Assembly: GCA_905211345.1 (NCBI GenBank)
Contig: CAJMAO010000011.1
Location: 1-33,548, forward strand
Direction of reading: 5' to 3'
Origin: an uncultured Prevotella sp.
Lineage (GTDB): Bacteria; Bacteroidota; Bacteroidia; Bacteroidales; Bacteroidaceae
DNA length: 33,548 nucleotides
Shown here: positions 7,699 to 15,722 of the stretch, piece by piece
Layout of the letters: the number at the start of each line of letters is the position of its first letter
Numbering within the stretch: the first letter of the stretch is position 1
Notes under the pieces: model-generated
What the model was told of the DNA's origin: nothing
Databases searched by the model: none
The model's input: the letters and a program-made list of their open reading frames with translations, nothing else
Made by a program: the position numbers and the translations under genes

Positions 7699-8133
7699 TC
7701 ACCTTTTTTCAAGCGTCATCACCACCTTGCCGTCCTCGGCCTTGAGGCTCATCCGGCCGTCCTTGGTGATTTCATATTTTGTAACTTTGCCCATGGCACC
7801 GAGCACTTTTTGCTCAGTTTCCATGTCGGGGCACATCATTCGTGTGGAACCTGTCTGCCCGAACGACATTGTGCCTTTCTTCGCGTCGGCCTGTATGCCG
7901 CCCACAAGGTTGTTGCAGCCTGTGTTGCCGTAGAGGCGGTTCTCCTTTACTTTGAAGCCTATGAACGCTTCCTTTTCGCCAGCTTTGGGCGTTACGGGCT
8001 GTCCTTCGACCGTTGTTATTTTCCATTCTCCGTCAAGCGCGTCTATGGTCGACGCCGCGTTTTGCACCGTCTTGCATGATGACAGGCCGGCCAAGGCTCC
8101 TGCCGCGCACAAGGCGATAAACATTTTTTTCAT
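7699..8133 (-). CDS. META-domain (HslJ-like) lipoprotein
   Basis: The 144-residue product has a lipoprotein signal: MKKMFIALC, a hydrophobic core, then the lipobox LSSC with C20 as the lipidated residue. The mature part is a single META domain, with the landmarks DGEWKITTVEGQPV, GNTGCNNLVGG and the later TRMMCPDMETE motif, as in HslJ and other META proteins. It is expected in the outer or inner membrane leaflet facing the periplasm. HslJ is linked to novobiocin and heat-stress phenotypes in E. coli, but the function here is unknown. A longer reading from 8220 is rejected because it would start upstream of a -7 box (8210-8217). The ATG at 8133 has AAAGGA upstream (AGAAAGGATTTAACG). Confidence 0.87.
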   Translation of the reverse strand: MKKMFIALCAAGALAGLSSCKTVQNAASTIDALDGEWKITTVEGQPVTPKAGEKEAFIGFKVKENRLYGNTGCNNLVGGIQADAKKGTMSFGQTGSTRMMCPDMETEQKVLGAMGKVTKYEITKDGRMSLKAEDGKVVMTLEKR

Positions 8134-8209
8134 CGTTAAATCCTTTCTTTTACTGTTAAAAACTAAAACCTGCCGCCACGCCGTAGGTTGTCGTGGGGCG
8201 AATTGGGTG

Positions 8210-8217
8210 CAAAGATA
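8210..8217 (-). promoter_or_regulatory. -7 box for the META-lipoprotein gene
   Basis: TATCTTTG on the minus strand is an exact TAnnTTTG box, 76 nt before the ATG. No good TTTG -33 box stands upstream, because the region 19-20 nt further up is the outer edge of inverted-repeat element D. Confidence 0.5.
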
Positions 8218-8233
8218 CATGTTTTACACTGTA

Positions 8234-8330
8234 AAGTTAAGAATTAAGAGTTAAGAATTAAGAAAATATGTTTTGGCAGACGGACAAGCAAGGCACATAT
8301 TCTTAATTCTTAACTCTTAATTCTTAACTT
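8234..8330. repeat. Empty inverted-repeat element D
   Basis: Arms 8234-8270 and 8296-8330 pair along 35 bases with a 2-nt bulge. The words are GTTAAGAATTAAGA repeated, and the inner ends read ATATG and CATAT around a 25-nt loop. A further unpaired copy of the words runs on to about 8352. It lies just upstream of the META-lipoprotein promoter. The same words form element E at 16641-16733. Confidence 0.75.
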
Positions 8331-8352
8331 TTAAGCTCTTAATTCTTAATTC

Positions 8353-9096
8353 AATAACTTTTGCTTACACATTGCTTTTTCTTGACGCTTTTATACTGCG
8401 ATATTCAGAAAAACAAAACACTTTGTGGCGTATAACGCAGGGAAAAGTGTGCGGGCGTAACGTGCAGATTGCCAGCGGTTTAAGCCTCTGTTGTGGCCAT
8501 GTGCGCGTCTTTTTTCCGTTGCCAGCCCTGCAAAAGGCCGTCTTTCGCACTCTCAAAGACCGTCTTTTGCATTGCCGTTGACGGCCTTTGAGGAACGTGT
8601 CCGCCATCCTTTTCATGCACGAATGGCGTATATTGATATTTGTCCGTATGTTGTTCGTGTGAAAATAGGCTGTCGGACATAGTACAAAGCATGGCTTCCG
8701 GCACTCTGCTTTTTCTATTTCGCCGCTTTTCGTGGACATTTTCCGAATGACACTTTGCCATGCTTCCCCTTGCCGTTGCTGTCATTTTGCTTTCCAGTGG
8801 AAGTGGTCGGCATACGCCCGGAACACCGTTGCAGATGCAGCCGACAAGCGTTTAATCCAAAATCAGTCATTAGACTTAATCCTTATTTCGTGCTGCCGTC
8901 AGTCGGATTTTTCTTGCTTTTGTTGAAAGATGTAGCGGGCTACATCGAGATAAAACGGGAAACAAGATGGCGGCGGCAGTGCGGAAGAAGGGTTAAGAGC
9001 AGATAATCAAGTGTGGAAGTATTATAGGCGTTCTAATGATTTGGGTTAAAATAAGCAAATTCAGACGCAAATGTTTTGCAGTTAGGCATATAATTA
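8353..9096. other. Long non-coding stretch upstream of the ATPase gene
   Basis: No convincing gene lies between the META-lipoprotein promoter and the ATPase. A 124-codon frame at 8365-8739 (-) has cysteine- and arginine-rich composition, no recognisable motif and overlaps a repeat array. What can be seen is the palindrome array at 8530-8591 and, at the end, the hairpin at 9097-9135. The stretch may be decayed coding sequence or hold an unrecognised RNA. Confidence 0.5.
8530..8591. repeat. Palindrome array (AAAGGCCGTCTTT family), three units
   Basis: Units read GCAAAAGGCCGTCTTTCGC, CAAAGACCGTCTTTTGC and GACGGCCTTTG, each a short near-palindrome with arms AAAGG/CCTTT or AAAGAC/GTCTTT. Spacing between units is short and irregular. 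Confidence 0.65.
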
Positions 9097-9135
9097 CGAT
9101 ATTAGCGTTACGAACTTTACGTAACGCTAATATCG
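9097..9135. promoter_or_regulatory. Perfect 16-bp hairpin before the ATPase start codon
   Basis: CGATATTAGCGTTACG (9097-9112) and its exact reverse complement (9120-9135) flank a 7-nt loop. The right arm ends 7 nt before the ATG of the ATPase gene, so in mRNA the stem would fill the ribosome-binding region. There is no T-run, so it does not look like a terminator. It could be an operator or a translational control element. Confidence 0.6.
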
Positions 9136-9142
9136 AAACGAC

Positions 9143-10282
9143 ATGGCAAACATCAAAGACCGGGCATCGGCCAACCCATTCCTTACATACGGATATGCAG
9201 GGCCGGAATATTTTTGCGACCGCAAGCAGGAAACAGCCGACCTGCTCTCGGCACTGCGCAACGGGCGCAACGTGACGCTGACCGCGCCGAGGCGCATGGG
9301 CAAGACGGGGCTGATAAAAAACGCTTTCCACCACGTCGGACTTGAGGATGACGGCGTAGCGTGCATATACATTGACATTTTCCCCACACGCAACCTGCAT
9401 GACTTCATCCAGATGTTCGGCAAGGCCGTCATAGAAGGACTGCAAACAACGGGCGGGATGGTACTCTCGAAAATCACGCAGCTGCTCACACACAGCCGCC
9501 CTACGCTCTCGGTAGACCCTATGACGGGCACGCCGAGCCTTTCGCTGAACGTTGTGCCTACATACGAGGAGCAGACGCTTGACGAGATTTTCGCCTATAT
9601 CGCCTCGTCGGGACGCAGGTGCTACATCTCGATAGACGAGTTCCAGCAAATCACGCAGTATCCCGAACAGCAGACGGAAGCGTTGCTGCGCTCGCACATA
9701 CAGTTTGTAAAGAATGCAAACTTCATCTTTTCAGGCAGCAGGCGGTATCTTATGAGCGAGATGTTCCTCTCGGCCAAACGCCCGTTTTACCAAAGCACGC
9801 AGCTCATGGAGCTACGGCCGATAGACCGGGATGTTTATTACAACTTTGCGGAAAGTTTTTTCGCCCGGCGCGGAGGGCACATCGACAAAGACGCTTTTGA
9901 CGCGGTATACCTAAAATTCTACGGGCAGACGTGGTACATACAGGCCGTGCTGAACCGCCTTTACGAGAGATTCCATGACGTTGACACGGTGGAAATGGTC
10001 GACGGAACGATAGCCATGCTCGTAGAAGAGAACACCCCGGCTTACCAGACTTTGGCTTCGCTGCTGCCCGACAAACAGCTGGAACTGATGAAGGCCATAG
10101 CCGCAGACGACATCGTGGCCGCCCCGACCAACGGCGACTTCATACGCCGCCACAACCTGAAGGCGGCGAGCAGCGTCAGCAGTGCGCTGAAGGCGCTGGC
10201 CGACAAGGAACTTATCTACAAGACGGAGCGCGGCTACATGGTCTACGACAGGCTGATGTCGCTGTGGCTAAGGGGGCTTTAG
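9143..10282 (+). CDS. Archaeal-type AAA ATPase with C-terminal winged-helix region
   Basis: The 379-residue protein belongs to the ATPase family common in archaea and Bacteroidetes (PF01637-like, STAND-related). The P-loop is APRRMGKTGL (K54, T55) and the Walker B region is YISIDEFQQI (D165, E166). A sensor-like FSGSRR follows. The N-terminal phrase NPFLTYGYAGPEYFCDR is typical of this family. The last 70 residues (from DKQLELMKAIA) look like a winged-helix DNA-binding domain: KAASSVSSALKALADKELI, then a wing at KTERGYMVYDRL. Roles of such proteins are poorly known, and many sit alone in genomes in variable numbers. It is preceded by a perfect hairpin and followed after 65 nt by an orphan membrane protein. 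Confidence 0.85.
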   Translation: MANIKDRASANPFLTYGYAGPEYFCDRKQETADLLSALRNGRNVTLTAPRRMGKTGLIKNAFHHVGLEDDGVACIYIDIFPTRNLHDFIQMFGKAVIEGLQTTGGMVLSKITQLLTHSRPTLSVDPMTGTPSLSLNVVPTYEEQTLDEIFAYIASSGRRCYISIDEFQQITQYPEQQTEALLRSHIQFVKNANFIFSGSRRYLMSEMFLSAKRPFYQSTQLMELRPIDRDVYYNFAESFFARRGGHIDKDAFDAVYLKFYGQTWYIQAVLNRLYERFHDVDTVEMVDGTIAMLVEENTPAYQTLASLLPDKQLELMKAIAADDIVAAPTNGDFIRRHNLKAASSVSSALKALADKELIYKTERGYMVYDRLMSLWLRGL

Positions 10283-10347
10283 GTGGTTTGAGCGCAATTT
10301 CCTTGCATTTCTCCATCCGATTTTTACTCCTATAATGTCAACATAAA

Positions 10348-10971
10348 ATGCCACAGCCTATGTCAAACAAATGGAAGAAAGCATTGTTCATAATCCACGG
10401 CGCAGGGCTTCTGCTGTGCCTCGTCCTGCTGCTTTGCGTCAGGCAGCAAGACCATCTGCGGTGGAATTTGGGCTATGCCATAGTGTGGCTCACCACGTTG
10501 AGCGGACTCGTTGTGTGCTTCCTTAAGACAAGGCGTAAGCTGGTCAACGTCCTGTTGAGGGTGTATGGTTTCCTTTGGCTTTGCTGGTTTGTGCTTCTGC
10601 CTTTGTGTACAATGGGACTGTGGCTTCTCCTCATTATTGAAATTTACATTCCACATGAGACGTTTTATAAGACCGACGGCTATGTGATGCGCCAAGACGT
10701 TTACGATTTTATGGATTATCCAGAATGTGTCTTGTTGAAAAACAACGGATTGATAGAGGAGCATGTAAGGTCTTACCCCGGAGTTTACACCGTCGATTCG
10801 TTCGCCGTCAGGGAGGACATCGGTGCCGTCGTAATCAGCGGAACGGGATATGCCGGCGGCGGAATGAAGATGGACAACAAGTTCATCGACGTGTTCCCGC
10901 TTGACGACAGAACATATAATGCCCACAAAAATGAGGTGGAACGGTTGCGCAAAGCCGTGCGGAAAAAGTGA
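10348..10971 (+). CDS. Hypothetical membrane protein, three predicted TM segments
   Basis: A 207-residue protein that I do not recognise. The N-terminal half has about three hydrophobic segments: residues 12-30 (ALFIIHGAGLLLCLVLLL), 40-58 (LGYAIVWLTTLSGLVVCFL) and 70-98 (rich in L/W/C). The C-terminal half (about 100-207) is hydrophilic, with a strand-rich stretch (VYTVDSFAVREDIGAVVISG) and a glycine-rich turn (GTGYAGGGMKM), so it may be a small soluble domain. M5 (10360) is an alternative start. A 12-bp hairpin just after the stop (10987-11014) probably ends its transcript. No functional inference is justified. Confidence 0.7.
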   Translation: MPQPMSNKWKKALFIIHGAGLLLCLVLLLCVRQQDHLRWNLGYAIVWLTTLSGLVVCFLKTRRKLVNVLLRVYGFLWLCWFVLLPLCTMGLWLLLIIEIYIPHETFYKTDGYVMRQDVYDFMDYPECVLLKNNGLIEEHVRSYPGVYTVDSFAVREDIGAVVISGTGYAGGGMKMDNKFIDVFPLDDRTYNAHKNEVERLRKAVRKK

Positions 10972-10986
10972 ATTCGGCACGTGTCG

Positions 10987-11014
10987 GCCTTGCAAGCGCG
11001 TTCGCTTGCAAGGC
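10987..11014 (+). terminator. Hairpin after the orphan membrane protein
   Basis: GCCTTGCAAGCG and CGCTTGCAAGGC pair perfectly (12 bp) around a 4-nt loop, 16 nt after the stop codon. There is no strong T-run, so efficiency is uncertain. Confidence 0.55.
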
Positions 11015-11054
11015 AGTTTATATCCGACTGTTTTACAACCGGCGGAGTCCCATA

Positions 11055-11131
11055 TTGCAAAAGGCCATCCATCATGTTCTAAAAGACTGTGTTTTACAAG
11101 CTAAAAGGCCACCTTTTGCAAAACGCCTTTT
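11055..11131. repeat. Palindrome array (AAAGGCCACCTTT family), degenerate
   Basis: Four units are visible: GCAAAAGGCCATCC, AAAAGACTGTGTTTT, AAAAGGCCACCTTTTGC and AAAACGCCTTTTA. The third is the best preserved. The array sits in the 390-nt space between the orphan membrane protein and the DUF6722 gene; nothing else was seen there except the promoter at 11284-11314. Confidence 0.55.
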
Positions 11132-11283
11132 AACTGCCTGAAAATCAGCCGCCGTATGTTTTTGCGGCATTTCGGCAAAAATATGTGAATAATTGCCGCC
11201 TTTTACGGATATTGTCGTATCCTTGGATAAGGATAGGCTGCATCTCGGAAATGAAATTTAAAACTCGTTTCACTCGCTTTTAT

Positions 11284-11314
11284 TTTGCATTTCGCTCGAT
11301 TTGCACTATCTTTG
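11284..11314 (+). promoter_or_regulatory. Promoter of the DUF6722 / small membrane protein pair
   Basis: TTTG (11284-11287), 19 nt and TATCTTTG (11307-11314) fit the Bacteroidetes consensus exactly. The first ATG used is at 11362, giving a leader of about 40 nt. Confidence 0.75.
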
Positions 11315-11361
11315 CACGTAATGCAAGCGCAGACAAACGGCTTGCGTTAGAAACAAAACAA

Positions 11362-11550
11362 ATGTGGAAAGAGAAATTAGGCAACTATCTCATTGACGTG
11401 TCCAAATACTTCCTGACAGGTGTTTTCGTCGCCTCGCTGATAAAAGATTTGGAGGATATGCGCTGGCTTATCTATGCGTTAAGTGGCACTATTGCGGCTG
11501 CGTTATTAGTATCAGGATTGATTTTGGTTAATAAAAAGGAAAAGAAATGA
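11362..11550 (+). CDS. Small membrane protein, DUF6722-like
   Basis: The 62-residue product begins MWKEKLGNYLIDVSKYFL and has two hydrophobic stretches (about 15-25 and 33-55), ending in a basic tail NKKEKK. This matches the pattern of short two-pass Bacteroidetes membrane proteins grouped as DUF6722. A longer reading from 11185 is rejected because it would begin upstream of the promoter at 11284-11314. The ATG at 11362 gives a sensible leader. The stop codon overlaps the start of the next small gene (ATGA), so the two are likely translated as a coupled pair. The role is unknown. Confidence 0.72.
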   Translation: MWKEKLGNYLIDVSKYFLTGVFVASLIKDLEDMRWLIYALSGTIAAALLVSGLILVNKKEKK

Positions 11551-11660
11551 CAGGAACACTGATTATTTTAGGCATGGTCGGCATACCTTGTATTATCTTC
11601 TTGTTGTATTGCCTTACCCCCGGCGGCAAGCGTTGGCTGCGTAAGAACAACATGATTTGA
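11547..11660 (+). CDS. 37-residue single-pass membrane peptide
   Basis: The ATG overlaps the TGA of the DUF6722-like gene (ATGA at 11547-11550). The peptide starts MTGTLIILGMVGIPCIIFLL, one hydrophobic segment, and continues YCLTPGGKRWLRKNNMI, a basic tail of the kind that stays in the cytoplasm. The overlap, the clear TM/basic layout and the position between a promoter and dnaG (start 38 nt downstream) support a real gene. Function is unknown. It may work with the DUF6722-like partner. Confidence 0.65.
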   Translation: MTGTLIILGMVGIPCIIFLLYCLTPGGKRWLRKNNMI

Positions 11661-11698
11661 CTTTTTACGCAGGCTTGGATGCGCTATGACAAAACGAA

Positions 11699-13621
11699 AT
11701 GATAGACAAGGCAACCATAGACAAGATAATGGACGCGGCGAACATCGTCGACGTCGTGTCAGAGTTTGTCACCCTGCGCAAGGCTGGGGTGAACTATAAG
11801 GGGCTGTGCCCGTTTCACGACGAGAAGACGCCCTCGTTCGTAGTGTCGCCGTCGAAGGGCTACTGCCACTGCTTCTCCTGTGGCAAAGGGGGCAACGCCG
11901 TGGGCTTCATCATGGAGCACGAGCAGATGACTTACCCCGAAGCCCTGCGCTGGCTGGCCAAGAAATACAACATAGAGATACACGAACGCGAGCTGACCGA
12001 TGACGAGAAGCGCGAGCAGAGCGAGCGCGAGAGCCTGTTCATCCTTAACGAGTGGGCGTTGCATTATTTTCAGGACAACCTGATGAACACCGAGCGCGGG
12101 CGGGCTATCGGGCTGGCTTATTTCCGTTCGCGCGGCTTCCGCGACGACACTATAAACCGCTTCCAGTTGGGCTACGCCATGCCGGAGCGCGACGCCTTGG
12201 CTAAAGCCGCGTTGGCTAAAGGGTTCAAGGAGGAGTTTCTAATAACTACGGGGCTGTGTTACCGCAAGGAGGACGGCACACTGCAAGACCGCTATCACGG
12301 CCGCGTCATCTTCCCTGTGCATACCGTCACGGGGCGTGTCGTAGCCTTCGGAGGCCGTATATTGGAGAACAACAAGAAACTGGCGAAATATGTCAATTCG
12401 CCCGAATCGCTTATCTACCACAAGAGCAACGAGCTTTACGGCATATTCCAAGCCAAGCACGCTATAACAAAGCAAGACCGCTGCTACCTCGTAGAGGGGT
12501 ATATCGACGTGACATCGATGCACCAGAGCGGCATCGAGAACGTCGTGGCATCGTCAGGCACGTCGCTTACCACGGGGCAGATACGCCTCATACGCCGCTT
12601 TACCAACAACATTACAGTGCTTTACGATGGCGATTCCGCCGGAATACATGCCTCGATACGCGGCATCGACATGCTGCTGGCCGAGGGCATGAACGTAAAG
12701 GTGATGCTGCTGCCTGACGGCGACGACCCAGACAGTTTCGCGCAGAAGCACCCTGCGCAGGAGTTCCGCGACTACATAGAACGGCATCAGACGGACTTCA
12801 TCGAGTTCAAAATGAATCTTTTATTAAACGGTGTTACAGACCCAATAAAACGCTCTGAAGCTATCAGTAGCATAGTAAAGAGCGTGTCGGTCGTAAAAGA
12901 ACAAGTTGTGCGTTCAACTTATATTACCGCTTGTTCACATCGCCTTGGTGTAAATGAGGCTGTTTTTGTGAGTGCGATGAATAAATTGATACGTGAAGAT
13001 ATAGAGGAACAAAAGAAAAAGGAAAAGCGTAACGGCGAAACGAACGTTGAAAAAAAAGATATATCATTATTCCCGTCAGAAGAACAAAATGTATCAAAAA
13101 TAGAGTACATGCTGATGCAAATGGTGGTGCGCCACGGACAGGAGACGCTTTACAAAGGTGTCGAGACGGAAGACGGAGGCAAGGTGGACCTCAGCGTTTC
13201 GCAATATGTCAGCTATGACCTCGGTGCAGACAACCTTGCGTTTAAGAACGACCTGTACAACCGTATGTTGGCAGAGGCCGTCGAGCATAACGACGAGCCC
13301 GGTTTCAACGCCGAGGAATATTTCACCCATCATCCCGACATAGACATAAGCCGCGCCGCCACCGACATGGCCATAGACCATTTCCAGTTGAGCAAGAGCC
13401 TGCAAGTAAGGCGCGACGAGGACACCCTGCGCAATCAGGTTGAGCATCTGGTACTCGACTTCCGCATGGCTTACGTGGAACAGCGGCTTAAGGAACTGCA
13501 GCGCGAAATAAGCCTCGCCGTCAGCGATACGGAGCGCATGATGAAGCTTATGGCCGAATACAAGGACATGCAAGTTATCCGCAACGAAATCGCCAAGGAG
13601 CTTGGCAGTTACATAGTATAA
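11699..13621 (+). CDS. dnaG: DNA primase
   Basis: This 640-residue protein makes the RNA primers for chromosome replication and acts with the replicative helicase at the fork. The order of domains is standard. The CHC2 zinc finger has ligands C37, H40, C58 and C61 (GLCPFH then CHCFSCGKGG). The catalytic core includes a TOPRIM domain with E266 (YLVEGYID) and D310/D312 (VLYDGDSAG). The C-terminal helicase-binding region ends at 640. The ATG start gives MIDKATIDKIMDAANIVDVV, the usual DnaG beginning. A stretch from about 12811 to 13110 (residues about 371-470, the linker before the C-terminal domain) is much richer in A and T, with TTA/ATA/AAA codons, than the rest of the gene, which suggests a mosaic origin. 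Confidence 0.96.
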   Translation: MIDKATIDKIMDAANIVDVVSEFVTLRKAGVNYKGLCPFHDEKTPSFVVSPSKGYCHCFSCGKGGNAVGFIMEHEQMTYPEALRWLAKKYNIEIHERELTDDEKREQSERESLFILNEWALHYFQDNLMNTERGRAIGLAYFRSRGFRDDTINRFQLGYAMPERDALAKAALAKGFKEEFLITTGLCYRKEDGTLQDRYHGRVIFPVHTVTGRVVAFGGRILENNKKLAKYVNSPESLIYHKSNELYGIFQAKHAITKQDRCYLVEGYIDVTSMHQSGIENVVASSGTSLTTGQIRLIRRFTNNITVLYDGDSAGIHASIRGIDMLLAEGMNVKVMLLPDGDDPDSFAQKHPAQEFRDYIERHQTDFIEFKMNLLLNGVTDPIKRSEAISSIVKSVSVVKEQVVRSTYITACSHRLGVNEAVFVSAMNKLIREDIEEQKKKEKRNGETNVEKKDISLFPSEEQNVSKIEYMLMQMVVRHGQETLYKGVETEDGGKVDLSVSQYVSYDLGADNLAFKNDLYNRMLAEAVEHNDEPGFNAEEYFTHHPDIDISRAATDMAIDHFQLSKSLQVRRDEDTLRNQVEHLVLDFRMAYVEQRLKELQREISLAVSDTERMMKLMAEYKDMQVIRNEIAKELGSYIV

Positions 13622-13628
13622 AGCCAAT

Positions 13629-13745
13629 ACCCACCCCTGCCCTCCCTAAGGGAGGGAGCTTGATATGCTTTGAGGCGTCAAGACATTGCAAATGTTACTG
13701 AAAAGGGTAATTAAGCCCATTCCTTCGGGAGGGGGTTGGGTGGGT
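13629..13745. repeat. C/G-rich hairpin element J between dnaG and the cardiolipin synthase gene
   Basis: The left side (ACCCACCCCTGCCCTCCC, then TAAGGGAGGGAGC) and the right side (CCTTCGGGAGGGGGTTGGGT and GGGT) are inverted copies. Each side also carries its own small CCTCCC/GGGAGG palindrome. The phrase AGGGAGGGAGCTTGATAT is shared exactly with element K at 22397-22506. The right end stops about 17 nt before the preferred start codon of the next gene. Confidence 0.7.
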
Positions 13746-13761
13746 GTCAGATACTAAAAAG

Positions 13762-15186
13762 ATGATTTACCTTCATTGGTTGATATTCATAGTATATGTC
13801 TGCGTAGTGCTGGTGACAATGGTCACGGTGCTCATGGACAACCGTCAGCCGGCCAAGACGATGGCGTGGGTGATGGTGTTGATATTCATACCAGTGATAG
13901 GTATCGTGCTTTACTTCTTTTTCGGGCAAAACACGCGCAAGGAAAAGTATATCAGCAGCCAGAGCATGGATCAGCTGACAAAGCGTTCCATGCTTGAGTT
14001 TGCCGAGCAGCAGGACCTTAAATTGCCCGAGGAACACAGCACGCTGATCAAGCTGTTCGGCAGCCTTAACTGGGCGTTGCCGTTCAAGAACAACGAGACT
14101 GATATTTTTACCGACGGCCATTCATTCTTCTGCGCCCTGCTGGGAGACATCGGCCGGGCCACCCATCACATACACCTTGAGACTTATATCATCTGCGACG
14201 ACCCGCTGGGACGCCTCGTGGCCGATGCCCTTATGGACAAGGCACGGGGCGGGGTGGAGGTGCGTTTCATATACGACGACGTGGGATGCTGGAACGTTCC
14301 GAACTCTTTTTTCGAGCGTATGCGCACCGCTGGGGTCGACGTTCATGCCTTCATGCCCGTGAAATTTCCTGCGTTCACCAGCAAGGTGAACTACCGTAAC
14401 CACCGCAAACTGTGCGTCGTTGACGGTCGTGTGGGCTATATAGGCGGCATGAACATAGCCTTGCGTTACGTGAAAGGCACCAAAGACACTCCTTGGCGTG
14501 ACACACATCTGCGCATACGGGGCGGCGCAGTATACGGCATACAACGCGCTTTCCTTGTAGACTGGTATTTTGTCGACCGCACGCTCGTAACCAATCGTTG
14601 TTATTACCCGGTGCAAGACCGCTCCATAACGAACGACTGCGTCATGCAGATTGTGACGAGCAGCCCCGTGAGCCAGTGGCCGGAGATGATGCAGGGATAC
14701 GTGCGTGTATTGCTAGAGGCCAAGAAATACGTGTATATGGAGACTCCTTACTTCCTGCCTACGGAGCCTGTCATGTTCGCCATGCGCACCGCCGCGCTGG
14801 CAGGTGTCGACGTAAGGCTCATCATACCTTTACATTCCGACGCAAGGTTTGTTGAATGGGCCAGCCGCTCTTACGTGCAGGAAGCTGTCGACTCAGGCGT
14901 AAAGGTTAGTCTTTACAAGGCAGGCTTCAACCATTCTAAGCTGCTCGTCAGCGACGACTCGCTGTCAACCTGTGGCTCGACGAACATTGATTTCCGCAGT
15001 TTCGACAACAATTTCGAGAGTAACGTGTTCATTTACGACCGTGATATGGCGTTGCGCATAAAGCAGGTGTTCTTCGACGACATGGCGCGTAGCGTTAAAT
15101 ACGAGAGCTATATGCGCACTCGCCGCCTCTCGTTCACACACCGCTTGTGGGAGTCGCTTGTGCGCATGTTCTCGCCCTTGATGTGA
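13762..15186 (+). CDS. cls: Cardiolipin synthase (ClsA type, phospholipase D superfamily)
   Basis: The 474-residue membrane enzyme joins two phosphatidylglycerols to make cardiolipin. Two N-terminal TM segments (about 4-24 and 33-54, PLDc_N region) are followed by two PLD domains. Each has the HxKxxxxD active motif: H214/K216/D221 in RNHRKLCVVDG and H391/K393/D398 in NHSKLLVSDD, the latter followed by CGSTNIDFRSF, typical of Cls. A longer reading from the GTG at 13744 would start inside repeat J, so ATG 13762 (MIYLHWLIFIVYV) is preferred. It lies 140 nt after dnaG on the same strand, with element J between them. Confidence 0.92.
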   Translation: MIYLHWLIFIVYVCVVLVTMVTVLMDNRQPAKTMAWVMVLIFIPVIGIVLYFFFGQNTRKEKYISSQSMDQLTKRSMLEFAEQQDLKLPEEHSTLIKLFGSLNWALPFKNNETDIFTDGHSFFCALLGDIGRATHHIHLETYIICDDPLGRLVADALMDKARGGVEVRFIYDDVGCWNVPNSFFERMRTAGVDVHAFMPVKFPAFTSKVNYRNHRKLCVVDGRVGYIGGMNIALRYVKGTKDTPWRDTHLRIRGGAVYGIQRAFLVDWYFVDRTLVTNRCYYPVQDRSITNDCVMQIVTSSPVSQWPEMMQGYVRVLLEAKKYVYMETPYFLPTEPVMFAMRTAALAGVDVRLIIPLHSDARFVEWASRSYVQEAVDSGVKVSLYKAGFNHSKLLVSDDSLSTCGSTNIDFRSFDNNFESNVFIYDRDMALRIKQVFFDDMARSVKYESYMRTRRLSFTHRLWESLVRMFSPLM

Positions 15187-15279
15187 TTTTACGGTTCCGG
15201 CCGTGCGCCTTTTCGCCGTATGGCCTCAAATCGGAATATCCCACGAACCGCAACCGTATAATCTTTAAACCATAAATGT

Positions 15280-15696
15280 ATGTGGAAATATTATGCTTTG
15301 CTTTCCGCCTTCTTTGCCGCTCTGACGGCCATCTTCGCCAAAATCGGCGTTAAAGACATCAATTCAGACCTTGCCACGGCCATCCGCACGGCCGTAATCC
15401 TGCTGATAACGTGGGGCATAGTGTTCTTCGGCAACCACGTGGGCGAGGTGCGCTCCATTCCGCGCCACGCATGGCTGTTCCTGATATTGTCAGGGGCGGC
15501 TACGGGCCTGTCGTGGCTTTTCTACTTCAAGGCGTTGCAGACGGGCGACGTGTCGCGCGTTGCGCCTGTCGACAAGCTCAGCGTCGTGATGACAATCTGC
15601 CTGTCGTTCCTGTTCCTTAAAGAGCCTGTCAGCCTCCGTGTCGTAGTAGGCGCGCTGCTGATAACGGCCGGCAGCATAGTGATGTTGGCGAAATAA
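15280..15696 (+). CDS. EamA-family transporter, single-repeat (half-size) form
   Basis: This 138-residue protein is one EamA/DMT repeat with about five TM segments, starting MWKYYALLSAFFAALTAIFA. The conserved middle phrase LSWLFYFKALQTGDVSRVAP is followed by KLSVVMTICLSFLFLKEPVS, both strongly typical of the family. Full-length EamA exporters have two such repeats. Single-repeat forms are a known subgroup and should work as dimers, like the SMR exporters. The substrate cannot be predicted. No truncation is evident, since the protein ends in a normal final helix (LLITAGSIVMLAK). Confidence 0.88.
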   Translation: MWKYYALLSAFFAALTAIFAKIGVKDINSDLATAIRTAVILLITWGIVFFGNHVGEVRSIPRHAWLFLILSGAATGLSWLFYFKALQTGDVSRVAPVDKLSVVMTICLSFLFLKEPVSLRVVVGALLITAGSIVMLAK

Positions 15697-15722
15697 AATT
15701 GTAACGGGAGAGCGTTGAAATT

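Noticed and set aside
8365..8739. Minus-strand open frame of 124 codons in the long gap before the ATPase gene
   Set aside because: Low-complexity R/C/K-rich composition, no motif, overlaps a palindrome array and has no promoter or ribosome site.
8993..9697. Minus-strand open frame of 234 codons over the start of the AAA ATPase
   Set aside because: It is antisense to a gene with clear Walker motifs and has arginine-rich shadow composition.
13744..13761. GTG start for the cardiolipin synthase gene
   Set aside because: It lies at the edge of repeat element J; ATG 13762 gives the expected N-terminus.
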